A DNA stretch of 64,000 nt from assembly GCA_949361645.1 (NCBI GenBank), contig OX442431.1:1607122-1671121 (forward strand). Direction: 5' to 3'. Positions within the stretch are counted from its first letter, which is position 1; each line of letters starts with the position of its first letter. Below the pieces are notes generated by a model. That model saw only the letters and a program-made list of their open reading frames with translations, had not been told where the DNA came from and did no database searches. Source of the stretch: Spongilla lacustris (taxonomy: Eukaryota; Porifera; Demospongiae; Spongillida; Spongillidae). The position numbers were made by a program, and so were the translations under genes. This document shows, one piece after another, positions 48,601 to 61,327 of this stretch.

Positions 48601-51600
48601 ATCAATGTATTGGAGTTAAGCGGTGAGACTACAGTTAGGTCGAACGCAGCTGGCTTGCCAAGTGTCCAGTTGGGGACCAGAAAGTCTGCTGGCCGGCTAT
48701 TAGAAACGTCCCGTCCCGATCCATAACCTACCTCCAATTGACCACCCAGACGAGCTCTATGGCAGAATTGTGCAAATACATCCCTCAGTGCATTGTGCCG
48801 TATCACTGCATCCCCTCCCCCTTTGCAGGTTATTGCATGATGCCCAAGAGGGTCTAGCTGATGGTCGTGGCAGTGGGGACAGCGTTGCTGTGGTGAAGTG
48901 TCCATCCCAAGCCACCATTTCAATGCCACCTGGAACTCTTCTGGCTCTATACAGAGATTGAGTCCCCTGGATGGAATCACCGCAAGCCAAGAGGAAGCAT
49001 GGCGAGATGACGCTGACAACAAGCGGGCACGGTTGGCTGGAGTTGAGGTCGCACACAACTGATTAAACTGATGGTTTTCAATTCCAGCAGATAACTTTTT
49101 TTGGCTCGACCCTGACTCTAAAAGCGAATTATCTGATAAAGAACTTGCCTGAGGAACCAAACTATTGTAAATGCTAACTGCTTGCCTAGAAAACTCATCC
49201 AGGGGATCTGAATTACTGGTTTTGATCACAGATGCCAAGTAAGCCGCTGAACAATGCAGCTCCAACCTACGGAGGCCTGGACCACCCCTACTAAGGCTCA
49301 ACTGCACTTGCTGCCAATCTGCATCCGAAGCATCAATTCCTACACAATCCGAAAAGTGACATCGAACATCCCCATCAAATAATGCTAGTCCTTCTGACAC
49401 CAGAGAAGGAGGAGTGGAGCGTGCTACATGGATCAATTTACAAAATGATGCACACTGCCGTAAGAGGAGCAGTGCAATTTGAGGGTCTATTGAACCCACC
49501 TCCGCCACCTGGGATAGCAATCTCACTGCCTTGGCCCGCTTTTGAGCCAGAAATTTGGCACAAAATATCACATCCCCAATAGGAGCCCCTAAAATCTCTA
49601 CATTCGGATCATGCTGCCTCTTCATGTCCGCTGGAAAGCCTTCCAAAGAGCCTTGGGAAATAAGCTCACATTTGGTAGCATTGATCCTAAGCCCCATGGG
49701 GGGACCAATCTGTTGAATGAGTTGGATAGCCTGCTTAACTGCGTCTGTAGAACCTGCAAGGGTACCATCATCCAGGTACCATCTATTGAATAAGAGATTG
49801 GAACACTCCTTGTCCGCCGCAATAGCCCTAACCAGCTTTTGTAGAACCAGAGAAAACAGGAGAGGGCCCAGAGGATCTCCCTGATGGACACCTTGTTCTG
49901 ACCCAAGTGTCCCCATTAGGTGCCACAATGTGGGATGTTGTCCATAGCACCAGTAAACCCACCGAAACAGTTCCGGGAAGTGAGTCGCACACTCTTCTAG
50001 CAGGGCCTGCCGCGATACTTCATTAAAGGCATTCTTTAGATCCACTTTACAGGCAACAAACTCCCTATCCCCCCAGTGTTCTGAAATGCAGCGACGAAAA
50101 CCATGCACCAGCTTTTCAGCCCCTGCTGGGTAAGCCACACCCAACTGAAAAGGTTAAAAAAACTCAGAGGCTTTGGCTCTAGAAATGATGCAAAGACACT
50201 TCCCTGTCAGTCTTCTCAAAGTCTCACCAACTACAATTGGGCGTATGTCCAGAGGAGATCCCTCCTCGTTCTTCATCAAGGCAGTAAGTGAGCCTCCTGC
50301 TAGAAACTTGGCTACCCCAATTGGAGCTCTCCCATCTGCTAAGATGTTCACTATAGCCCTGATATCGAGGTCTGATTATTAGCATTTATTATTATTTCTT
50401 GTATGCTATCTATGAATGTATGCAACAAGACTACACAAAAAAAGAAAAACACACAAAACATTTTCAGCCCTCGTCCACTGAATGCTGAAACCTAGCACTG
50501 GATAGCAAGGCTCTGGCATTGCAGTGAACTAAGGTGAGGTTCAGTCTCTAGTAGATGCTTGTAATGGCCTTTGACTTGCTGCACTGCAACTGCAAAGCCA
50601 GACGGGCAGCCAGCCGAGAAATGGAGCCCTGAGCTTCCACACCCCAACAACCATAGGACTCTATTGCCAAGGGTATGCAGACCCAACCCAACCCTCTGCA
50701 CTTGGGATCATTGGCATTGTGCTTGCACACTTCAGCCTTTCCAGCTGCTGACCCACTTCTGGTTCTCGCTTCATTCAATGTAGTGGAGTTAAGCAGAGAG
50801 ACCACGGTGTTGCCCATAGCACCATCTGACCCAAGGTAGGAGTTCTGGGAAATGTTCAGCACACTCTGAGAGGAGAGCATGGCGGGAAACCTGGTTGAGC
50901 ACATTCTTCATATCAACTTTCAACACTCCAAAGTCCTTGTCCATCCAATGCTCCTCCACACACGCTCTCAAGTCATGAATAATTCGTTCAGCTCCATGGG
51001 GACAGGCCACTCCATACTGGTATGACTCAAAGAATGATGCAGCCTTTCCTTTGAGGGCAGCACAAAGGCACTTTCCTGCAATACCACCAATCACTTTCTC
51101 GATAGAGAAGTTTTTGATTTACTTGTTCCCCTAATAATTTATTTCTTGCTGGCAAGAAAAAAATGGTCTCCATATTGTAGGACTAGACCAGGAGGGAGAC
51201 AGTCAACTGCTAGCCATGGCAAAGCCACGAGAGCATTACTGTTCTCAACTCCACCACGTGATGAACTTTTATTGTGAGACGTGTAAGTTACTTAGCTTGA
51301 TCATCTGTAGAGATTGCATCACACATTCCCATAAGGACCATGCCATGATTGCGCTTTACACAGCTGCAAGAACCCACCAGTGCACAAACTTCCCCAAAGC
51401 AATCGGACGAATACATTTATCACTCGAGTTTGCCTTGTTAAGTGCTGTGACATTTCCTCCTGCTAGGTACATGTAGACAGCTAACTTACAATATCTTCAG
51501 ACGTGGCTACGACCTTCTGTGTTGCCAGTCTGATGGCAAACAGAACGAGTCTGGTGTACACACTGCAGTATTCCCTCACACACTTCTCCGTTTGTAGGCT

Positions 51601-54600
51601 TGTGATTATTCGTGGCATGGAGCCACCATGTCTGTCTGCACTATCGCTCACTGCAGGTCGCAATTGATACGAGCACGACTTCTTCACCTTGGTGACGAAT
51701 GCACAGAACATGTTTATCAACGGACGCACCAAAGAGTGCAACTGGTCGTTGGGATCAGGAAGTTTTACCAGAGCTGCTTTGTTGGTGACATGGCTGAACG
51801 TATCGGACTTCTCTGGCTCTGGGTACCAGCCAGTAATCACATACAGTAGGTTGCGCTCCTGGATGGCATTGGGAGGGACTGTATCGCTGGTCTTGAGGAC
51901 CAAGCTCATCGACTTGGCAACAATGGTCCCGATTTCACTGGCACCTACTGCCATAGTGGTTTGAGCTCCCACCATTTCCGGCTGGACGCCAAAATAGGTC
52001 TTGATACAAGAGGTGCCCACCGTCTGCACTTTACATGGAGTGGGCACATCATCTTGGCTGCCGTGCGTGTCTTTCATGTGCTCCTTCATGTGGCGCCACG
52101 ATTTGCCATAGTGTAGTGTCGGATGAAACAGGTGGACGTAGATCAGACGGTGAATCGACTTGCGGTTGTTGGGGTGATGATAAAACTATTTGCGGTTGTA
52201 GCGGCTGTGGATTCACTTGTGGTTGATAAGAGACTAATTCACTTGAAACCAGCAGCGGCGAATTAGACTTGGATAACGGTTGTGCGGAGCATAGGCTCAA
52301 ATTAGAATTAGAATTAGAACAGCAGCGGTGCTTCATGGGAAGGCATCTGAAACACGCACGTTTTAACTTACAGCAAATACATGATTTGCAATGAACGTTG
52401 TCCCCGTTGCAAGGGCAGCACTTTGACTTCTTCAAACTGCTTCTGTTACCTGAGCTACTCACTGCCATACTAAAAAAGCTGACCTGTGGTGGAATGAACC
52501 TGGGAGAGAGTTAGTTGGATTCTGTCTATGAAGTTTTCTAATGGTTTATAGTCTGTAGGACCTGGTATACATTTGGACTTATGTTTAAAAGGGGCTTTGT
52601 GTCATAGATATATTTCTATACCTGTACTTAAATCTTAGTTTCCTAAAGAAGTAAGCAAGTTCATCATTTTTGCAATGGGCAGTATATGGGGTATATGGTA
52701 TAGCCTTTGGATAGTATGTCTAGTTCATTTATAGACAGTGGGTGCGAGGAAAGGTTCATATAAAGTTTTATTGCATGTATGAGGTGTAGCAGCTGTACAT
52801 ACATGTACATGTATGAGGTGTAGCAGCTGTACATACATGTACATGTATGAGGTGTAGCAGCTGTACATACATGTTTAGTTCTATATCTACATGTATGTCT
52901 ATTGTTTCTCCTTTTCTGTGTGAGGGGAGCGTGTCTTTGCTCCTGGTCTGCCTTCAAAGTATCTCCTCTGTCTGGGAGGGTAGCTCCTGTGCTGCCAGGT
53001 GTTGTGTCTGCTATGGCTGTGTGTGCGGTGTATCAAACGGATGAGTCTGGGTGTGTGTGATTGGTGTCATACCTTTGGCTCTCCATTCTTTGGCGTTTTG
53101 GTGGTCTTTCCTCTAGTTTTGCTTGTGAGGCCTCATCGCGTTGACGTTTGACCTTGTGGGCTTCCTCGGTGGCTGCCTTAAGCAGCTGGTCATAGGTTCC
53201 TTTGATTGCCTTCTTTTGTCTGTCGTTTAAGCTTGGGTGTCTGAGATGGTTTTTGTGCCTTTCTGTATGGCTTTTGTATGGGCTTGTTTGGCCACTCCCA
53301 TGTAGCCGAGTGTATTTTTTCTGGTCTGGTCTTTCCACTCTTGTATGGTTTCATCGTCTGCTTTCCAGATCATCGTCTTGGGCTCTGACATCATACCACC
53401 AGGGAGTCTGCCTGTGGTCTCAGCCTGTTTGAGGAGGTCTAGGTGGTGGCTGGCATGGGCTATGTCTATAAAGTTTTCTTTTATTGTTTTCATGGACTTC
53501 TGTAGTTCGTCTCTGTAAACTTTATGTTTCTGCCGCCAGGGGGATACACGCATTGAAGCAAACAACATTGGACCTAGTGGGTCACCATAATCTTGCCCAT
53601 AGGGTGCCACAACCAAGTATGGGATCCATAGCACCATAAGACCATGGCAGGAGCTCAGGGAAGAAGGTGGCACACTCATCACACTCATCCAGAACTGCCT
53701 GCCTGGAAACCACATTAAAGGCATTCGACATGTCCACCTTAAATACTACAAAGTCACCACTTAGCCAGTTATCTTCAATGCATTTCCTTACACTGTGCAC
53801 AATCTTTTCTGCACCTGCTTAACAAGCTACCTCAAACTGAGAGGGTTGGAAGAATGAAGGGATCCTATCCTTTAGGGTAGCACAAATACATTTCCCCGTC
53901 AGCCTACGCAATGTTTCTCCAACAGCAATGGGCCTGACATCTGGTGGGGAACCTTCCTTACTTTTATTCAGAGCAATCAGTCTGCCACCTGCCAAGGAAG
54001 TTGACACGAATAAAGGAACCTTTCTGGAGGCCAGAAGGTTGACAACTTCCTTCAGGGAGGAGCCAATGGGTGTGTGAAGGGGGATAGATGTGGCATCTAG
54101 CAGGTGTTGGACAGAGAGTCCTGAAGGGCCAGTGGATGTACCTTTAGGGAAAGATCTAAGAACAGGGAGGATGGCAAAGGAGGACTAAGTGTTATGGGAT
54201 CAGAAGTGATGTTTGGAGCCACTGGAGGTGGGCAGGATGGATGCTTGCCAATTATAATTATAAAATTACATTGACTTGTATTATTATTATTATTTAAAAA
54301 ACCATTGATATATAATTACAAAAAGAAAAACATATAACCCAACCCAACCCTCTGCACTTGGGATCATTGGCATTGTGCTTGCACACTTCAGCCTTTCCAG
54401 CTGCTGACCCACTTCTGGTTCTCGCTTCGTTCAATGTAGTGGAGTTAAGCGGAGAGACCACGGTGTTGCCCATAGCACCAGCTGACCCAAGGTCGGAGTT
54501 CTGGGAAATGTTCAGCACACTCTGAGAGGAGAGCATGGCGGGAAACCTGGTTGAGCACATTCTTCATATCAACCTTCAACACTCCAAAGTCCTCGTCCAT

Positions 54601-57600
54601 CCAATGCTCCTCCACACAAGCTCTCAACCATGAATAATTCGTTCAGCTCCATGGGGGCAGGCCACTCCATACTGGTATGACTCAAAGAATGATGCAGCCT
54701 TTCCTTTGAGGGCAGCACAAAGGCACTTTCCTGCAATACCACCAATCACTTTCTCGAAAGAGAAGTTTTTGATTTACTTGTTCCCTTAATAAAAAATTTT
54801 TTGCTGGCAAGAAAAAAATGGTCTCCATAATGTAGGACTAGACCAGGAGGGAACCAGTCAACTGCTAGCCATGGCAAAGCCACGAGAGCATTACTGTTCT
54901 CAACCCCACCACGGGGACAATGTGATGAACTTTTATTGTGAGACGTGTAAGTTACTTAGCTTTGATCATCTGTAGAGATTGCATCACCATGCCTTGATTG
55001 CACTGCAAGAACCCACCAGTGCACAAACTTCCCCAACTGCAATCGGACGCATGCATTTATCACTCGAGTTTGCCTTGTTAAGAGCTGTGATATTTCCTCC
55101 TGCTAGGTTCATGTAGACAGCTAACTCTTTAGGGGCATTTCCCAAAGTTAGAAGGTTGATCACAGCCCTAAGGGATTGGAGAAGAGGAATCTGCAGTTAG
55201 ACGTTGCGGTGTACTAATGAAACGGTTGTACATGTACATGTAGTGTCGGATGAAACAGGTGGACGTAGATCAGACGGTGAATCGACTTGCGGTTGTTGGG
55301 GTGATGATAAAACTATTTGCGGTTGTAGCGGCTGTGGATCCCCACTTGTGGTTGATAAGAGACTAATTCACTTGAAACCGGCAGCGGCGAATTAGACTTG
55401 GATAACGGTTGTGCGGAGCGTAGGCTCAAATTTGAATGAATTGGAATTAGAATTAGAACAGCAGCTGTGCTTCATGGGAAGGCATCTGAAACACGCATGC
55501 TTCAACTTACAGCAAATACATGATTTGCAATGAACCTTGTCCCCGTTGCAAGGGCAGCACTTTGACTTCTTCAAACTGCTTCTGTTACCTGAGCTACTCA
55601 CCGCCATACTAAAAAAGCTGACCTGTGGTGGAATGAACCTGGGAGAGAGTTAGTTGGATTCTGTGTATGAAGTTTTCTAATGGTTTGTAGTCTGTAGGAC
55701 CTGGTATACATTTGGATTTATGTTTAAAGGGGCTTTGTGTCATAGATATATTTCTATACCTGTACCTAAATCTTAGTTTCCTAAAGAACTAAGCAAGTTC
55801 ATCATTTTTGCAATGGGCAGTAAATGAGGTATATGGTTATGGTATAAAGTTTAGGCCTTTGGATAGTACATGTACATGTATGTCTAGTTCATTTATACAT
55901 GTAGATAGTGGGTGCGAGGAAAGGTTGACCACATTATCATATGAAGTTTTATTATGAGGTGTAGCAGCAGTACATACATGTACAAAGTATCTCCTCTGCT
56001 GGGAGGGTACATGTACCTTCTGTACTGCCAGGTGTTGTGTCTGCTATGGCTGTGTGTGCGGTGTATTGAAAGGATGAGTCTGGGTGTGTTTGATTGGTGT
56101 CATACCTTTGGCTCTCCGGTCTTTGGCGTTTTGGTGAGATACTTGGCTACCTCAGCCAGAGCTCTACCTCCTGCTAGGATGTTTACCACAGCCCTGAGTG
56201 CAGCACAGATGGGGATCGCCAGGTGGACTTCGGCAGCGCCAGTGAGGTGCTGTATTCGCAGACCTGAGGGGCCACTAGCACTAGCACTATCTCTAAGGAA
56301 GTTGATGAAGGACTGACATGATATTCAAGTCTGGAGGCAACCTGAAACCTTCTGATGGTAATGTGATTTCCGGACTTGATGGAACTGGACCCTTGGGATG
56401 CTTTTGCTGTAACAAGTGCCAAGTCTCAGGGGTGTTGGGGGCAATCCCAGAAGAGGTGAGAACCTTGCCCTCCTTTCCCAATACACCTTCTCTGGCCTTG
56501 GAGACTGCAGACTGAACTTTGCTTTTTGCTTTCTTTTTTGATGGTTTGGAGTTGGGCTTCCTAGCATGGTCAGAGGCATACTGCCATAGGGAAGCTAGGT
56601 GACCATCTGTCCACAGTCTACAAAGTTCCTCAATTGAATGAGACTTGTGTTTATGACCACCCCGACGAGATGCTCGCAGCACACACTTTGGCAACATAAA
56701 TAGCTTTATCCAAGCCTCTTCTGAGATGGAAACACATACTGAACGCAGTGAATCTGACAAAACCCGAGCATATGAGGGTCTAACTTTTTGAGGGATGTGA
56801 CGGATTGTGGCACACTGTAGGTGACAGACTGCCTCAAAAGATGGGAGGGAAGCCTCAGGAGCTGACCCCTCGCTGGTCCCTTGGCCAGGAGCGGTTGTGG
56901 TGGAGGCAATTGATGCTTCAGAAGACCTAGGGCCTCTGATTGATCCACTGCACTTCTCAGAATGAGAGCCAAAATGAGAACTGGCAACTATCTGGTGACA
57001 CTGGAGGCAAATAAAGGAATCCTGCTCCTGCAGCCATTCAAGAGGGATATCACCTGGAAGGATATTCTGTGCTTGAAGTGTCATATGGGCCTTCCACGTT
57101 GATGAGGCGATCATCTCCAAGCATCCCTCAACCAGACGAGGCTTTCTTGAGTTTGGTATGGTGGTTACAGACACCTGAGAGCCTGACTGTGACTGATTGA
57201 CTACACTGAGTACCTCCTGGGATTGCGGAAGTTGAAAATGATGGTGGTTTCTGTTGGCAGTCCCTGCAGAGGCTCTGGATGAAGGACCCGGTGGGGAAGT
57301 AGGCGAAAATTAGAATGCGAGGGGTATGAGTGGGGAATATGGATGTGAGGTCAACGAAGACTGTGCCAACGACAGTGCAAGGTGTGGATCAGTGGTCGCC
57401 GGTGATGATGACATGTCGTAGTTACAAATCTTCTGGGAATTCACTAGACTGATGCCCGGGTAGCTGGGAAGAGGAAGGAGGCCGATGCCGTAAATGTAGC
57501 CTAATAGACGAAGTATTTCAAAAGCAATTCGCTTTGAGTTAGTTTATGAATATGTTTTGAAGGCGTGCAGCGTGTACCAGTATAAAGTATCAAGTTATAT

Positions 57601-60600
57601 CGTAATGAAACTGAGCATGAAATGTTTGCGCGCAAAACGTTCACAAGAAGCATCAAGCTTCATTATTGCATGTTGGAAGCATGAACGACATATACGCAGA
57701 TAATACCGGCTACATAGTTATTCTGCAGGCAAATGTCTATCCTTGTAGTACTTCTTTGCTTCTGCATTAGGTATGTTAAATTGCTTAGAAATCAGTATGA
57801 TCACTGCCTGAAAAACACAAAAAAAAAGAAGCAAGTAATGTACTCTGCCCGGCATTGAACACTAGCTTATCGTACCTCTGGCCAAAGAACATGATCAATA
57901 AGAGGACCAGGCAAAACATCATAATTATTTACATCAGATGCAATACCACAAAAGTAATGATAAACTTCATCATACTGAACGGAAAATTAAATTAAAATTT
58001 GCCATAAATAAGCATACTGAAAGTAGAGGATATTACCATATCCATTAGTTCTGATAATGGCCATGGATTTTTGACATCTTTCTTATTAACAAGCACAGGT
58101 GATGCCCTGTTGAAATTTTTCGAAAGTACTCCTGTTGAGGAAATGGATTATAACATCATGTTGTCATACATGTACTTTATTATACCTCATTTTGCTTCAG
58201 TGTCTTTCTAATAAAATTTCTTTTGAAAACACAGTCCCTAGATTTAAGAAAATTGTGAGCTGCTGCTAGATGTTGCTAACCTATCAGATTCCAAAGGATG
58301 AAATGATTATGCATCTGTTTTGCTACTGATAACCATCTATATTTAACAGTTCAAAAATGTGAATATATCAATATCATCATTTGATTTCTCAATGAAATCT
58401 GGTATTAAAAACCCATCCGGCAACCCTGGCTGGTTCAAAACCATTCTGGCCAGAGTCTTGAAAATTGGTACACCAGCTGTGCCCCAACCACCAAAAGACT
58501 CAACAGCCAAAGGAACAAAAAGTATATGTTCGGCATCTAAACTTTGTTCGTACTTCTTCCGCTTTTGTTCCTCTCTCCAGTGAGCAGCACAAAGTTGTGC
58601 AGACTGGATGGTGGTAATCTAAAAAGATGAACCTGTGTAGGGCTGACAACAGTGATGTCCATTGCTAAAGGTTGACCTCTAGACCAGTTGGGGATATAAA
58701 TATCAGCCGGCTTCTGCTTGATACCAGGCAGAATGTATGGTTTCTCCTGATGAGGTGAAAGGGCTGCCTGAGAAGCCATGAAAAAAATTGATCGCAAATA
58801 GCGGTGATGTCTGGTTAGATCGCCATTCACTTTACAAACAGTTGCATGGTGCCCAGACCTACCTTAGTCATGATAGCAAAATGGACACTTGGACTCTTTG
58901 CTAAAAATGTCTGCGCCCAACCATCTAGCTACAGCTCTCCATTCGTGTGGTGAAAGTGTCAGACAAAGTTGTTCATTTGGAATCACCGAAAGCCATGCTG
59001 AAGCATGTGGAGCAGAGACAGCTGTTAGTCTGGCTGGGGAAGTGGAGATGTCTGGAACAGAGTTTTATAATGCATATCATCAATGGTGGATGACAGCGTT
59101 TTTTTTTTGTTTACCACAACTGGAAAAGGAGTGCACAAACCATGTGATTGACCAACAGAGAGGCTGTTATTATTATTATTTAAAAAAGGAACAGAATACA
59201 TAATAAATTTTAAATTTAAGAAACATTCCTGCTCAAGTTCATCCTCGGACAACGGCTCTATCCCGGTCGACTTGAACATCATGTGAGGCTTACATAATAC
59301 AAACGGGTACAAAGGACAACGTCAAGCGAACAAGCGGACGCTTCACCAAGGGTTGTAATTCTCTTCCTGACGTGAACTGGGGACTAGCTCAAGTTCTAAT
59401 TTACAAAGACTGCCTTGGCAATCATTGCACTGGCATGTTGCCTCTGCAAGGCGATGGCCGATCTTTGGACAGCTGGTTGGTGGCACATGATTTTGCTATG
59501 ATTATTATTATTAATAACTAATATCAAGTATTGATACATGTACATGCACAAGCACATAACATTAATTTACCTACCACCTACATGTATATACTAAGTAATG
59601 ATACACAGCACATATACACAAGCAGCAATATGTCCTGGTGGTGTTATCCTTGAAACGACAGTCGTGGTATTGGCACGAACCAGGTGGACATTCAGTTGGT
59701 CATAAATGTCATTGAGCACCGCCCACTTTGGCTTGCACATGGAGGTGGCTAGTCAAGTGATGATGGCAGAGGTCTCTTCACCCCAGGCTCCATACGATTC
59801 AGCCACCATGGGTGCACCTGCCCACCCACCCACCCAAGTTTGGGAACATTTGGGGTCATTGGCCTGGTGTTTCCTTGCCTCTGTGACCTGTGTAGCAGCC
59901 CTCTATATGTTCCTACCTACTACCCAACAGTGATCGCATCTTCTGTCATGAGAACTCGTGCAATATGTGGCAATTCATCTTCAAATTCATAAAGACAAGT
60001 GGTCCTCTTCGTACAAATCCTCCACAACATCCCCATGATACGATCACAAAGCACCTAAACTACCCCCCGCTCCCCCCCCCCCCCACACCGAAAACAACAG
60101 AGGCTCTTAATCAATTAAACTTCATAATGATAAATAAATACCATTGATGGCCATCTTTTAACCCCATCGCTGGGGAGCCCCTCAACAATTGCTGAGTGAA
60201 TCAACAACAACTACTGGACAATACACAAAACAAGACACACTGTAACCTTAACCTCATTTTTCTGACCAGTTCACTAGTCAAAGTCGGAGATGAGTCCCTC
60301 TAAAAAAATATTTTAGAGGCTTTAGGTACATGCACATGTACATGCACATGTACAAACGGAATTCCCCTGTTAAGTACATGTAGCTTTATGTCACTACTCA
60401 TGCCTATTGGCAAGGTACACAGAGTTAAATTTATCTTTGTGTAGCTTTTGAAGGTGGTGGGTTTTGATACACCTCACCCTCCTTCATGCTCGAGACCTTT
60501 AGCTCACCCTCCTTCATGCTCGAGATCTTTAGCTGACCCTCCTTCATGCTCGAGACCTTTAGCTGACCCTCCTTCATGCTCGAGACCTTTAGCTGACCCT

Positions 60601-61269
60601 CCTTCATGCTCGAGACCTTTAGCTGATGACCTTTCCTCTGCCTCCTCCTCCTCTGTAGGGGTTGTAACCTTTCCCCATCATGCTTAGAGGTTTTTTTAAT
60701 TTTATTTTTACGATCCTTGAGGGCGTTGACCCTGTCTATGAGGGTCTTTAGGGGCTGCATCAGTTCCCCTTAGAGCTGTAGAAGGTGTAGTGGAGTTATT
60801 TGGTTACTGTTGTCACACACCTGGTGAAGCACCACCACCAGATGAACCAGTTGCCATGGGTTAGGGTGTTATGTAGTGTTCGTTCATTAATTATTACTAA
60901 AACATCATTTGGGCTATGGAGTGTTTATAATTAGGATGGGTTACCGTTGGTTACGCACATGGTGCTCTCACACACTCCACAGCTGCCCTACAAACTGAAC
61001 GAGTGTGATGACGAGGGGAACATCCCCTTGAACCTTGCCCTCCTCAACCGTCACGAGGGCATCGCCAACACCCTGGTGAACAACAAGTGTAACCTGGACA
61101 TCCTGGACAGGGAGGGGAACAGCCTGCTCCACCTGGCTGTCATGAGGGGGGACAGCTTTGCGGCCACCTTCCTCATCAAGAACGGAGCCAGCACCATCCT
61201 GACAAGGAGGTCAACCCAAGAGACTGTTCTCCATTTGGTGGCTTCCTATGCCCCTCACAAGGTAACCTG

Positions 61270-61327
<58 letters not shown>

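Noticed and set aside
60431..60760. KVSSMKEGQL-repeat protein on minus
   Set aside because: 30-bp minisatellite translated; the opposite strand is open as well.
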